The translations under genes were made by a program, and so were the position numbers. The notes beneath the pieces are model-generated. The model was not told the DNA's origin. It saw only the letters and a list, made by a program, of their open reading frames with translations, and made no database searches. A stretch of DNA of 64,000 nt from Nonlabens tegetincola (GTDB lineage Bacteria; Bacteroidota; Bacteroidia; Flavobacteriales; Flavobacteriaceae): positions 186,001 through 250,000 of the forward strand of contig NZ_MQVV01000017.1 in NCBI RefSeq assembly GCF_002954355.1, in the 5' to 3' direction. This document shows positions 54,033 through 63,560 of the stretch, one piece after another; position 1 is the stretch's first letter; each line of letters begins with the position of its first letter.

Positions 54033-56501
54033 TTAAAAATTATACAAAATTTGTGCGATGAAATTCCTACCTATTTCATCTGCGTAAAAACGTTGTCGAT
54101 TGAGATAATCTCTGTACTTGGTAGAAAGTACATTGTTCACTTGAAGTCTAAAACTCAAGTTAGGTTTATTATTTTGTGACTTAATGGAGTAAGCTAGACC
54201 TAGGTTCCATAAGTTGTAAGCATCTGGAGATTCTGATATTTCTACAGTTTCAGTAACTGCGTTCCCATTATCTGCGGCATAAGTGATTTCATAATCGTTG
54301 TCAGGAAATCTGTTTTGTTTCCATACTTGCTGATTTGCAATTTCTACCTGCAAGCCTTCCGTAAAAACATTCTCAATTTCGATTTTAGTTAATAACTGAG
54401 CTGGTGGAATATCGATTAAGGGTTTATCGTTTTTCACATCCTCTCCATACACGTAAGAGAACTGTGCACCTAACGATATCCAGTTCTTAGTAACGTTGAT
54501 TGTTCTATTATATGGAGTTCGTTTTATCGTTTCTTTCCTTTTTATATGGTAACTAGCACTTATATCAACACCAGCCAGAACAGCATCTAACTGTTCATAT
54601 TCATAGACTGCAAACGCACCTCGATTCGTAAGCTGTACTCCATTAGGAACTAATTGTATAAAGTCATTAATACGATTGTAATAAGGTGCAAGTTCTACAT
54701 CCCAGTTATTATAGTTAGCATGAAAACTAGCACTGATCTTATTTGACACTTCTTTATTTAATTCTAAACGACCTATTTCGATAGTTGCTAAAGCGTGATG
54801 TAATCCTTCACTAAAAAGCTCTCCTGGATTTGGAGCACGCTGTGAGTGAGACACATTAAAGGTTATATCAAAGTGATCTCTAAATGAGTATTGAACACCA
54901 CTTGAAAATGCGAATAAATCAAAATCCAATTCTGGTTCAGTATAAACTTGGATAGATTCTCTAAATCGTTCAAACTGTGCAAATCGCACATCATATCCCA
55001 AAGATTCCCAACGAGAGGTGATATAAAACTTTTTAGCGTCTATTGAATAATGATCGTATCTAGCACCAGCCTCAATCATTAGTCTATCTGTAAATTGATA
55101 TTGAGTTCCTACAAAACCACCTACCTTAATGGAATTATAATCGGGAATAAGACGACGCACACCAGTTGTTGCATCTGGTGAATTGGTTTGTAAAACGGCA
55201 TCCAATCCTAGTTCATGATTCCATTTATCGCTAGCGTCAATATGTAGATATCCTTGAAAATTGTGTGTTTTTAAATCAATATCTAGTGCAGCACGTTCAG
55301 AAAGCGCACCTCTACGTACATCAAATTCTTTTCTGTTATTAAGTTGATACTGGTAGTTGAATTCAAACTTTCCTAGATTTCTAAAGCGTTTAAAAGCGTT
55401 AAGAGCAACTTGGTGATGTATGACCTCTTGTTTTGGCTCATCAATATCATAAGTAAACTCATTAATGATAGCAGGTTCACCAGAATTTATACTACGCACT
55501 AAGTCGGCGGTATTACCAATGTGAGATGCTCTTAAAATACCTAATTCAGTATCGTAAAAATTATATTCAGCACTTAAACCGTATTCAAATTGCTTATACC
55601 CAACTGCAAGTCTAGTAGCAGCTGTTTGAGAACCCGTATTAGAAAGAATATAATCTGGGGCTTCAAAATCTCCCAGTCGCTTGAAAGTAATATTTGCCTG
55701 TTGATACCAGCCTGACTTTTTATATCGCTGTATACCAGCAGTTATAGCTCCGCCACGACCATTCGATTGACCGGTTAAGATTGCGTTACCCATAAGAGTA
55801 TCCTTACTTATTACACGAGCTTGGTCTATTATTATAGTTCCTCCTACCGCGTCGCCACCATAACGTAAGGCACTACTACCTTTAATAACTCTTATAGAAG
55901 ATGCTGTGTTGGGATCAATATTTGGAGCATGTTCTGTTCCCCATTCTTGATCTTGTAACCTCACACCATTATTTACAATGGTAATTCTACTACCATACAA
56001 TCCGTGCACGATAGGCTTTACGACACCTTGACCTGTTTTAAGTGATGACACTCCAGGCACAGTTTCTAGCGCATCTCCTAGGGTTGCACCGCTATACTTT
56101 TGAATTAATTCCTTATCAATACGAGTTGCATTTTGAGTAGTTGCATGATCATCATGAACATCGGCAACAACCTGTACCTCATCAAGTTCATTGATATGAT
56201 GTTCGAGAGTAATATTTAAGATTTTATCTTGATTTACAATGACCTCAATTGATTTTTTATCACAATCAATATGAGTAATAATAAGATGGTAAACTCCTGT
56301 ACACAAGTCATTTACTTGATACTCACCAGCTGAGTTTGACGTATAAGTACGCTCTTGCTCCTCTACATATACTTGGGCTAGTTCTAGTGGTTTATTATTA
56401 TGAAAATCGGTAATCTTACCTTTAAGGGTGTTCTTGCAATCTTGTGCTGTACACATTGCAACAGTAGCCATAAATATGACTACTAATAAATATTTAAACA
56501 T
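54033..56501 (-). CDS. TonB-dependent receptor (ZnuD-like)
   Basis: 822 residues. Signal peptide (FKYLLVVIFMATVAMCTAQ), CarboxypepD_reg-like domain (DCKNTLKGKITDFHNNKPLE), a His/Asp-bearing linker (VADVHDDHATTQ), plug (GATLGDALETVPGVSSLKTG, HGLYGSRITIVNNGVRLQDQ and GSSALRYGGDAVGG) and barrel with a C-terminal RNFIAQILYNF. Plug features and the short metal-like linker fit the ZnuD group, which imports zinc; copper cannot be excluded. It is the second of three genes in a terminator-bounded unit. Confidence 0.82.
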   Translation of the reverse strand: MFKYLLVVIFMATVAMCTAQDCKNTLKGKITDFHNNKPLELAQVYVEEQERTYTSNSAGEYQVNDLCTGVYHLIITHIDCDKKSIEVIVNQDKILNITLEHHINELDEVQVVADVHDDHATTQNATRIDKELIQKYSGATLGDALETVPGVSSLKTGQGVVKPIVHGLYGSRITIVNNGVRLQDQEWGTEHAPNIDPNTASSIRVIKGSSALRYGGDAVGGTIIIDQARVISKDTLMGNAILTGQSNGRGGAITAGIQRYKKSGWYQQANITFKRLGDFEAPDYILSNTGSQTAATRLAVGYKQFEYGLSAEYNFYDTELGILRASHIGNTADLVRSINSGEPAIINEFTYDIDEPKQEVIHHQVALNAFKRFRNLGKFEFNYQYQLNNRKEFDVRRGALSERAALDIDLKTHNFQGYLHIDASDKWNHELGLDAVLQTNSPDATTGVRRLIPDYNSIKVGGFVGTQYQFTDRLMIEAGARYDHYSIDAKKFYITSRWESLGYDVRFAQFERFRESIQVYTEPELDFDLFAFSSGVQYSFRDHFDITFNVSHSQRAPNPGELFSEGLHHALATIEIGRLELNKEVSNKISASFHANYNNWDVELAPYYNRINDFIQLVPNGVQLTNRGAFAVYEYEQLDAVLAGVDISASYHIKRKETIKRTPYNRTINVTKNWISLGAQFSYVYGEDVKNDKPLIDIPPAQLLTKIEIENVFTEGLQVEIANQQVWKQNRFPDNDYEITYAADNGNAVTETVEISESPDAYNLWNLGLAYSIKSQNNKPNLSFRLQVNNVLSTKYRDYLNRQRFYADEIGRNFIAQILYNF

Positions 56502-56537
56502 AGTAAGGGATTGTAATAACTAATTCAAAAAACGGAA

Positions 56538-56828
56538 TTAGGCTAGTACTGGCGGCGGTCTTGTAAAGAGAATGTTTGATGTTGAGTTCGCTTTCGCGGA
56601 AGCGTAATAAACAACAACACCATCAACAGGGATGTGATTTTGAATAGATGGAGTCCATGTCCCTAATTGTGGGAAATCATATTGAAGTTCCTGAAACTCG
56701 TGAGATATAACACATACCTCGCAATCTGTTTCATGATCATCATCATGTGACCAGCTATGCAAGTTCATCAATTGCATGCTAGTAAACAGGGCGATTAGTA
56801 ATATGGATATGTATTGGTTATATCTCAT
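56538..56828 (-). CDS. Small secreted His/Cys-containing protein
   Basis: 96 residues from ATG 56826-56828 (MRYNQYISILLIALFTSMQL); a TTG nine bases upstream lies inside the -7 box. After the signal-like helix comes HSWSHDDDHETDCEVCVISH, a His/Asp/Cys run suited to metal binding. The rest has no family I know. It is the first gene of the receptor unit and ends 36 bp before the receptor ATG. A variant palindrome lies at 56590-56603. Confidence 0.65.
   Translation of the reverse strand: MRYNQYISILLIALFTSMQLMNLHSWSHDDDHETDCEVCVISHEFQELQYDFPQLGTWTPSIQNHIPVDGVVVYYASAKANSTSNILFTRPPPVLA
56590..56603. repeat. Variant palindrome GCTTTCGCGGAAGC (one mismatch), copy 12
   Basis: One mismatch to the 14-bp consensus; read as ASAKA near the C-terminus of the small His/Cys protein. 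Confidence 0.6.
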
Positions 56829-56834
56829 GATCGC

Positions 56835-56842
56835 CAAATATA
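56835..56842 (-). promoter_or_regulatory. -7 box (TATATTTG) of the small His/Cys gene
   Basis: TATATTTG on the minus strand, only 6 bp before ATG 56828. A transcript from here would have almost no leader. It directly follows the terminator of the upstream gene. Confidence 0.6.
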
Positions 56843-56853
56843 GAGCAAAAAAA

Positions 56854-56883
56854 AATTGTTGCGCTCGAACAAGCGCAACAATT
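56854..56883 (-). terminator. Rho-independent terminator of the beta-propeller lipoprotein gene
   Basis: A 12-bp perfect stem (AATTGTTGCGCT with AGCGCAACAATT, 6-nt loop) followed on the minus strand by a T9 run, 25 bp after the beta-propeller gene stop. Confidence 0.9.
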
Positions 56884-56908
56884 AATATTTCTTTATAGAA
56901 TTTGAGAA

Positions 56909-57907
56909 TTAGTCGTTCCCGTAGAAATCTAATGAGCTACAACCAGCAAGCATGTTGTTAATAGCTGGATTAGCATTTCCAGATTGTGCTACGTCAAATG
57001 CAAGTACTCGTCCACCACCATTAGCAATCTCTGCAATAAAAATGGTATTTGATTCGGTATCGTAATCAACATCAATTGGATTACCTAAAAACGTATTTGA
57101 ACCTGCAACTCTTGTTTGAGATGATAGTGCCAAAGTCCCACCATTTGCAACTCCTGCTATTTGAGAAAGCGCATTATCAATAACGTGATATGCACCATCT
57201 GTATCACTAGAAGCCAGGCCAACATCTGTCATAATTAATAAGTCATCTTGTGCATCATAGGCAATACCGTGTGTTCTTACGATTCCTTCAATTGTAATTT
57301 GTTTGGTTGCAGCTAGTGAACCATCAGTTGTATTTGATAGGAAATTGGTAAAAATTGCTAGATCTGAGGTATTATCAACTACCGCATATAAATCTGATCC
57401 TACAAACTCAACGCCCCATAAATCAAAAGCTATATCAAACGTATTACGCAATTGCAAACCGCTTGATGTTCTAGTATAAACGAATAATTGATTAGTACCA
57501 TTATCTGCTACTACTACATTGTCACCATTAATAGCTAGTGCTCTAGGACTGTTAAATGCAGCCGTCGCGGTAATACCTGTTGCTGCTGCAACAGCTCCTG
57601 ATTCAATAGTAGCCTCTACATCTGTAAAAACACTTAAGTTAAGAGCACTACGTGATGCAACAAATAACTCGTCTGTATCACCATCGTACTCAATACCTTC
57701 GTTAGAGGTACTTAATGTCGTAAGAGTTGTAGTTTCAACCTGATCATCATCAGAAAAGTCATAGACTGTGATGTCACCACTTGCTGTACTGGTTACATAG
57801 AGTTCTGCTCGGTCAAAACGTCCTTCTACAACATCATCATCGTCAGAACAGTTAAATAAGGTTAGTGTACTTAACAGCAAACCGCTGTATAAAAAATACT
57901 TTTTCAT
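56909..57907 (-). CDS. Beta-propeller lipoprotein
   Basis: 332 residues from ATG 57905-57907; an in-frame start seven codons upstream lacks a signal. Lipoprotein signal (KKYFLYSGLLLSTLTLFNC) and an acidic SDDDDVVEG, then repeated blades (LYVTSTASGDITVYDF, DELFVASRSALNLSVF, ALAINGDNVVVADNGTNQLF, GNPIDVDYDTESNTIFIAEI). The blades resemble YncE/NHL-type propellers, often lipid-anchored protein-interaction domains. It is not obviously part of the receptor unit, from which a terminator separates it. Confidence 0.75.
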   Translation of the reverse strand: MKKYFLYSGLLLSTLTLFNCSDDDDVVEGRFDRAELYVTSTASGDITVYDFSDDDQVETTTLTTLSTSNEGIEYDGDTDELFVASRSALNLSVFTDVEATIESGAVAAATGITATAAFNSPRALAINGDNVVVADNGTNQLFVYTRTSSGLQLRNTFDIAFDLWGVEFVGSDLYAVVDNTSDLAIFTNFLSNTTDGSLAATKQITIEGIVRTHGIAYDAQDDLLIMTDVGLASSDTDGAYHVIDNALSQIAGVANGGTLALSSQTRVAGSNTFLGNPIDVDYDTESNTIFIAEIANGGGRVLAFDVAQSGNANPAINNMLAGCSSLDFYGND

Positions 57908-58062
57908 TGTAATTGTTTTTGAATTCATACATATTTACGAAGAATCTTACACCTCGGTTTTAATGAATTCATAAGAGAGTTTGTAAATGTTAAAGAAAAA
58001 CAGCTGATTTCACTCAAAATCAACCACTTGAAACATAATTATTTAACGTTTTTAATACAATT

Positions 58063-60045
58063 TTATAAAAAGAAATTCCACACTATACCGAATCTAAAAG
58101 TGAAATCACGATAAGGATGTAATGGAGCACTGAAGTAATCCTGCTTACCAAAGAGTGCATTGATATGTTCTGCCTTAAAGAATATTCTTGTTTGTCTAAT
58201 CTTACCATTTAAGAAAACATCAATCATAGGAAAATCACCAAACTCTTGATTGTTTTGCGTATAGAATTCCCCTAATACAGGATCGTATCCATCCATATTG
58301 TAGGAAGTAAAAAATTTTAATGTAAAACCGGTTTGTAGTTGTAAAGCTCTTTTAAAAAACCTATTCTCATAGTAAAAGGTATTTCGAGTAACTACTTCTG
58401 GTAAGTTTAATACTTCTTGATTTTGGTCAACAGACTGAAGCATGACGGTATGATCCATACCAAAATGGGTCAAGAACTTAAATCCTTTGTGCAACTTCAA
58501 TTTTAAATACGTAATTTCAGAATCAAATTGTTGAGGAACTGCATTATAACCTACCGTATTCAAATCAGAGTCCAATAACTGATTTTCGGTGAAATAAACA
58601 TAATCCTGAATTCTAGTAATGCTTAACTGTGCATCTAGAAGTTTATCCGATTTTAAATCAATAGAAAATTGTTGCTTCTCGATATTGTCAAAAGCATTTT
58701 GCCAATTATAATTTTCATAATCACTTTGGAATAAAAGCGCATTAAAATTAGGAGATTGCGAGCTCAAATCTAAAGAAGCACTAAGCTTAAACAACTTAAA
58801 ATCATAACTAGCCGATGCATTTAAAAATTGACCTGTCAAATCACCAAATAGTATTACACCACCATCACCTTGAATATCAAATCCTTTATAATTCTTACTA
58901 AACGTTCCTGATAATTGGTATGTTTCACCCTTGAGTCTATTGGTAATTGAAGAAGTCCCAAAATCAAGAACACGATTATAACCATAATTATATGCCTGCC
59001 TGGTGAATCCTGCTTTAAAATGACCTAACAAATGATGATCATAGAGTAAACCTACTTCAATATCTCCTTGTTCAAAATCTGTTTTATCATTAATTGCATT
59101 CCCAAAGGCATTTCCTAGAAATTCTTCATCTGGTGAAGACTGCTCAAACCTGTACAATTTATCTTCATAAAACATTTCATTATACAATCTTGCGCTGTAG
59201 AAACTGGTTGAATCCTTTTTACCTAGAAACTCATATTCATGATTGATATAAAATCGACGACCGTTCAATGTACCTTCAGCATTTTCTAGATTAGGGTCTA
59301 ATCGTCCTCTATCATCAAAATCCTCATCGTTATCAACAAATCCTTGAACGGCAATAGCCACAATACCACCATTCTCTTGATTAGATAAATCTTGAAAGGT
59401 TGTATGTGCTATAGCTTTATACTTCTTATTTTTTGAAACATAATTTGCCGTGAATTTAAATATCCCTGTGCTAGTAAGTGTGCGAGCATAGTCTCCTGCG
59501 CTGCGCACTCCTTTATAACCGATAGAGAAATTAAATTGAGGAGAAATATTACTTGTAAAGGTAGCGTCTAACTGCTGCCCTTGATTTACTGCTGTTTTAA
59601 AGTATAAATCGGTTAAAGGAGTAGGCATTCTATAATACTGCATATCCTGTACTTCTAAATATCCTGTATGCCTAGCTCGCGCACCCATTGATGGAGTGAG
59701 TGTATTTAATGAATAAGACTTTCCTAATTCATTATAAGGTTGACCTACATTGTGAAAAGGTTGTAATTCAAAATTATCCTTGCGCAAATAATTGAATTTG
59801 TAATCTTTGTAAATGTGTAAAGTGGTATCTACGTGAGTCGTATCACGTTGTGCAGATATGATTAGGTAATCTGTAATCGGTGGCTTATCTCCCTTAACTT
59901 GAACGCCAGGTTGATCTGTATTTTGATCTCCATTCAAAGATGTAAATCTATCAGAAGTTCGAACTTCTCCAGCTGATATCAACTCCTTTTCTTGTGCTAT
60001 AGAAAGTACAGGAAAAGCCAACAATAGAAATAAAAGAAATCTCAT
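58063..60045 (-). CDS. Putative porin (Porin_10 family)
   Basis: 660 residues from ATG 60043-60045 (MRFLLFLLLAFPVLSIAQ, signal peptide). A GTG 12 bases upstream lies at the predicted transcription start and is not preferred. The sequence is a long beta-barrel: PFHNVGQPYNELGKSYSLNT and GARARHTGYLEVQDMQYYRM are the conserved N-terminal region of the Bacteroidota putative-porin family (PF14121), and the C-terminus ends FRFGIVWNFFL with an aromatic last residue region. Outer-membrane passive channel, inferred. Confidence 0.85.
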   Translation of the reverse strand: MRFLLFLLLAFPVLSIAQEKELISAGEVRTSDRFTSLNGDQNTDQPGVQVKGDKPPITDYLIISAQRDTTHVDTTLHIYKDYKFNYLRKDNFELQPFHNVGQPYNELGKSYSLNTLTPSMGARARHTGYLEVQDMQYYRMPTPLTDLYFKTAVNQGQQLDATFTSNISPQFNFSIGYKGVRSAGDYARTLTSTGIFKFTANYVSKNKKYKAIAHTTFQDLSNQENGGIVAIAVQGFVDNDEDFDDRGRLDPNLENAEGTLNGRRFYINHEYEFLGKKDSTSFYSARLYNEMFYEDKLYRFEQSSPDEEFLGNAFGNAINDKTDFEQGDIEVGLLYDHHLLGHFKAGFTRQAYNYGYNRVLDFGTSSITNRLKGETYQLSGTFSKNYKGFDIQGDGGVILFGDLTGQFLNASASYDFKLFKLSASLDLSSQSPNFNALLFQSDYENYNWQNAFDNIEKQQFSIDLKSDKLLDAQLSITRIQDYVYFTENQLLDSDLNTVGYNAVPQQFDSEITYLKLKLHKGFKFLTHFGMDHTVMLQSVDQNQEVLNLPEVVTRNTFYYENRFFKRALQLQTGFTLKFFTSYNMDGYDPVLGEFYTQNNQEFGDFPMIDVFLNGKIRQTRIFFKAEHINALFGKQDYFSAPLHPYRDFTFRFGIVWNFFL

Positions 60046-60061
60046 TTTTTTAATCACGGCT

Positions 60062-60069
60062 CAAAAGTA
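60062..60069 (-). promoter_or_regulatory. -7 box (TACTTTTG) of the porin gene
   Basis: TACTTTTG on the minus strand, 16 bp before ATG 60045. It supports the shorter start. Confidence 0.55.
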
Positions 60070-60123
60070 AGATAACGATAGCAATTAGAAGTTATTGAGT
60101 TCCTATTAATCTATAGGTATAGA

Positions 60124-60393
60124 TTAATTAAAAATACCAACAGCAAGCTCTATCCAAAGTAAGAAAAAAGCAATGAGAGCTAGTACAATTAGGCCGTACC
60201 TCCATTTTGAAGAAGTGTAAGAAAACCAAATATAATGCAACAGAACGCTTGTTGTAAACAGCATCACACCCATAACTAAGAAATCTAGCAAATCCCAATT
60301 CACCTCTTTACTAAACACCATACCGATAATTGGTAGGATAAGAACTAATCCTGTTATAGTTAAACTACGTTTTAAAATTCGAATAGTTTTCAT
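60124..60393 (-). CDS. Small membrane protein, three helices
   Basis: 89 residues: LTITGLVLILPIIGMVFS, LLDFLVMGVMLFTTSVLLHYIW and YGLIVLALIAFFLLWIELAVGIF are three hydrophobic segments, with no known domain. Basic N-terminus (MKTIRILKRS) suggests an inside start. It is divergent from rnhB. Confidence 0.65.
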   Translation of the reverse strand: MKTIRILKRSLTITGLVLILPIIGMVFSKEVNWDLLDFLVMGVMLFTTSVLLHYIWFSYTSSKWRYGLIVLALIAFFLLWIELAVGIFN

Positions 60394-60467
60394 GTTTTCC
60401 TTCTTTGCACATTCAAATTAAGTAATGTGTTTTTATAAAGGTAATTGATATTAATTACATTCGCAGT

Positions 60468-61067
60468 ATGCTTTTATTACAAGTAAAACCCAATCTTATT
60501 GAGGCAGGAACTGATGAAGCTGGACGTGGCTGTCTTGCCGGACCCGTCACTGCTGCTGCTGTTATTTTACCACCAGACTTTAAATGTCCTGAATTGAATG
60601 ATAGTAAAAAGCTTTCGCGAAAGCGTAGGTATGAACTTAGACCTATTATAGAAAAAGAAGCAATATCATTTCATGTATCGCATGTAATGATGGAGAAAAT
60701 CGATGAGATTAATATATTGAATGCAAGTATTCTGGCAATGCATCAATCAATAAAGGGTCTTGAAAGTAAACCTGATCATATAGCCGTTGATGGCAATCGT
60801 TTTAAACCATGCAACGAAATACCTTACACAACAGTGATTAAAGGTGATGGAAAATACCTCAACATCGCAGCTGCTTCCATACTCGCCAAAACATATAGAG
60901 ATGATTTTATGGAAAAAATATCTAGGGAATTCCCTAATTATGATTGGCATAAAAATCAGGGCTATCCCACAGTTGCACATCGCCACGCTATTAAACAATA
61001 TGGTAGTACAAAATACCATAGAAAAAGCTTTAAACTTTTACCAGATCAATTAAGTCTGGATTTATAA
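60468..61067 (+). CDS. rnhB: Ribonuclease HII
   Basis: 199 residues: [20 protein letters not shown] holds the first two catalytic acids (Asp-Glu), with [14 protein letters not shown] and a second-half [13 protein letters not shown] and [15 protein letters not shown]. It cleaves RNA in RNA/DNA hybrids, including single ribonucleotides. The palindrome (60611-60624) codes the LSRKR of the conserved DSKKLSxxKR motif, so here the palindrome fits a natural protein motif. Confidence 0.95.
   Translation: MLLLQVKPNLIEAGTDEAGRGCLAGPVTAAAVILPPDFKCPELNDSKKLSRKRRYELRPIIEKEAISFHVSHVMMEKIDEINILNASILAMHQSIKGLESKPDHIAVDGNRFKPCNEIPYTTVIKGDGKYLNIAAASILAKTYRDDFMEKISREFPNYDWHKNQGYPTVAHRHAIKQYGSTKYHRKSFKLLPDQLSLDL
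60611..60624. repeat. Dispersed palindrome GCTTTCGCGAAAGC, copy 13
   Basis: Perfect copy coding LSRKR of the DSKKLS motif in rnhB. Confidence 0.9.
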
Positions 61068-61105
61068 TAGTTTTGTTTGAACTGTGTGTTATTTCATATA
61101 ACTTT

Positions 61106-61113
61106 TACCTTTG
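61106..61113 (+). promoter_or_regulatory. -7 box (TACCTTTG) of the large lipoprotein gene
   Basis: TACCTTTG matches TAnnTTTG, 15 bp before ATG 61129. It argues against an in-frame start at 61111, inside the box. Confidence 0.55.
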
Positions 61114-61128
61114 TATAAAACTAGGTCT

Positions 61129-63555
61129 ATGAAAAACTTTTTGAGAATCTTTGTTTTGGTTCTGCTTATTACTAGCTGTGAAAAAGACTCCCAAATAGAT
61201 TTAAATCTCCTCCATCGTATACCACATGATTCTAAGATCATTATTGACGCAAATAACATGGAGGATGTATTTAGTTTTATAGAAAATAACGCTCTATATA
61301 ACCAAATAAAAAATCTAGATAGACTACAAGAAATTAAAAATGCAGGTAGCTTTTTAGAATTATATCAAGAAAGTGATAACAATCTAATCACAGTAAGCAT
61401 TGAAGGTAAAAATGAAGTGGTCATTTCTTTAATTTCTTCGGACCTACCAAAATATAGGGATACTACATCAACCTTTAATTACAATGAAACAAAATACTAT
61501 CAATCAAAAACAGATAGTACTGATTTTTATTTTCTTAATCATAAAGGATTGCATCTCGCTAGTAGTTCAAAACTTATAATTGAAAGTCAAATAAGACGAG
61601 AACTTGCTGATTATGTGTTTAATGACGAGTTCAAATCTTTATATGAAAAAACTAGTGGTAATTCGGTATCCTTATATGTAAAAGCCAGTGATAGAAATTG
61701 GCTTAAAGAATTTATCTATGGTCGCAATATAAATGATAAGGGAAACTATGCTCATTGGTATCAAGTAGAACCAGAAAACAACGATCTTGCAATACAATTC
61801 TCTGGTATTCTCACGTATTCAGACAGTACATCAATGCGCCATGCACTTTATGATGGCCTGACTGCTAGAACTAACCACATAGCTGAAATATTACCTCTTA
61901 ATTTCACCAATGTAGAAACTACTACTTATAAGAATCATCAAGAAATCATATCCAATTTGTCCAGGCAAAAATCAATTAATCACGAGGTTACCGCTACTGT
62001 AAAAAATATTTTAGACAACTGTTATGAGTTAAGTAAAATAAGCTGGGATAAGGAGCACGTTGTAGCTTTTGGACTAGAACCTTACGAAACTTTCTTTCTC
62101 AACCTGGATAGTTTATCCACAGCCAAGTTTGAATATCGTAACACAACCATTTATGAATTAAGAGAACCTATCAATACGAGTAGCTTATCTCCTATTTTAC
62201 CTCAAAAAAACTATTCATATATTACTGTTTTAGGATCTCACTTTATATTGTCTGAAAAAGCAACTACACCCGAGCAAATCATTGCTGCAATTACCAACAA
62301 AAGTACTTTGGCCGATCAAATTTGGTGGCAAGATCTAAACAGTTCGATAAATAGCTCAAGTAGCTACACTTCAATTAGTAGTATAGAATTTTATAAGCAA
62401 AACTCTACGGTAAGTAAAAACGACAGCAAGATTTTAAAGCAACTGTCAAGTAAAACTTATCCATTTATTATATCTCAATACGTACATGAAAACGAATACG
62501 CTCATTATAATTTCCACATTCCAGTAGTAAACGATGAGTTAAACAGTGGTAGCGTTCAACAGAGTATGACTTATAAATCAGGCTCGAGTATTATTGCAGG
62601 ACCATTCCTATTCCCCAATCATTTAACTAAAGGATATGATGTTGCCTTTCAAGACGCCGAATTAAAACTTCACTTAGTATCAGACAAGGGTAAACGACAC
62701 TGGTCTAAACAGTTGAAAGGAAAAATATTAGGCGAGATACAAGTTGTTGACGGCTATAAAAATGGTCGCAAACAGTTAGTTTTCACAACTGAAAAAGCAA
62801 TTTACTATCTAGATCGCAATGGCAAGGACGTAAATAAATATCCATTAGAATTTAAAAACGGTATAGATCAACCGGTAAGTGTTTTTGATTATGACAACAG
62901 CCGTAATTACCGATTTGTTGTAACTCAGGGTTCAAGATTATTCATGTATGATATAAATGGTAATGCTGTTAAAGGCTTTAATTATCAACCTGATGGAGAA
63001 ATTCTAACATCACCACAACATATTAGGGTAAACAACAAAGATTTTATCGCGTTTGCTAAAGCAGAAAATAAAATAGCCCTAATTAATCGTACTGGAAAAA
63101 CCAGAACTAAGGTTACAGTTCCTATTGCGTTGAAAGGTAAACTCAAACAGTTTAAAAATAAATTGGTTGGACTAGATCAAGACGGTAAATTCTTCTCAAT
63201 TAATCCTCTTAATGGAGAAGTAGCATTTGAAAATTTCAATAAGTATGGTAACTCTTTTGATAGCTCAAAGTCCCAAAGAGTGAGTTACAACGATAATAAT
63301 CTGTTTATCAATAAGAATAAAGTTGAAATACCTTATGGTAGCTATGAGCACATTTCGGTTTATGAGAACAAGAACAAAAGCTTCATATCACTAGTTGATA
63401 ACGCAGAAAATAAGGTTTACATATTCTCCCAAAAAGGTGATTTACTTAATGGATTTCCTGTTTACGGTAATACTACGGCGTCTGTAAAAACTGCTGGTAA
63501 ATGGCATTCCCTAGTCACTTTAGATGGTGATGATGTCCTACTATATAAGTGGTAA
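61129..63555 (+). CDS. Large lipoprotein with C-terminal propeller-like repeats
   Basis: 808 residues from ATG 61129. Lipoprotein signal (LRIFVLVLLITSC) then a domain starting IPHDSKIIIDANNMEDVFSF. The last ~280 residues hold repeats of WD/PQQ type (LKLHLVSDKGKRHW, KQLVFTTEKAIYYLDRNGKD, YRFVVTQGSRLFMYDINGNA, FSINPLNGEVAFENF), as in outer-membrane-associated propellers. It follows rnhB and is likely a surface or periplasmic protein; I do not recognise a name for the family. Confidence 0.72.
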   Translation: MKNFLRIFVLVLLITSCEKDSQIDLNLLHRIPHDSKIIIDANNMEDVFSFIENNALYNQIKNLDRLQEIKNAGSFLELYQESDNNLITVSIEGKNEVVISLISSDLPKYRDTTSTFNYNETKYYQSKTDSTDFYFLNHKGLHLASSSKLIIESQIRRELADYVFNDEFKSLYEKTSGNSVSLYVKASDRNWLKEFIYGRNINDKGNYAHWYQVEPENNDLAIQFSGILTYSDSTSMRHALYDGLTARTNHIAEILPLNFTNVETTTYKNHQEIISNLSRQKSINHEVTATVKNILDNCYELSKISWDKEHVVAFGLEPYETFFLNLDSLSTAKFEYRNTTIYELREPINTSSLSPILPQKNYSYITVLGSHFILSEKATTPEQIIAAITNKSTLADQIWWQDLNSSINSSSSYTSISSIEFYKQNSTVSKNDSKILKQLSSKTYPFIISQYVHENEYAHYNFHIPVVNDELNSGSVQQSMTYKSGSSIIAGPFLFPNHLTKGYDVAFQDAELKLHLVSDKGKRHWSKQLKGKILGEIQVVDGYKNGRKQLVFTTEKAIYYLDRNGKDVNKYPLEFKNGIDQPVSVFDYDNSRNYRFVVTQGSRLFMYDINGNAVKGFNYQPDGEILTSPQHIRVNNKDFIAFAKAENKIALINRTGKTRTKVTVPIALKGKLKQFKNKLVGLDQDGKFFSINPLNGEVAFENFNKYGNSFDSSKSQRVSYNDNNLFINKNKVEIPYGSYEHISVYENKNKSFISLVDNAENKVYIFSQKGDLLNGFPVYGNTTASVKTAGKWHSLVTLDGDDVLLYKW

Positions 63556-63560
63556 CGCTC

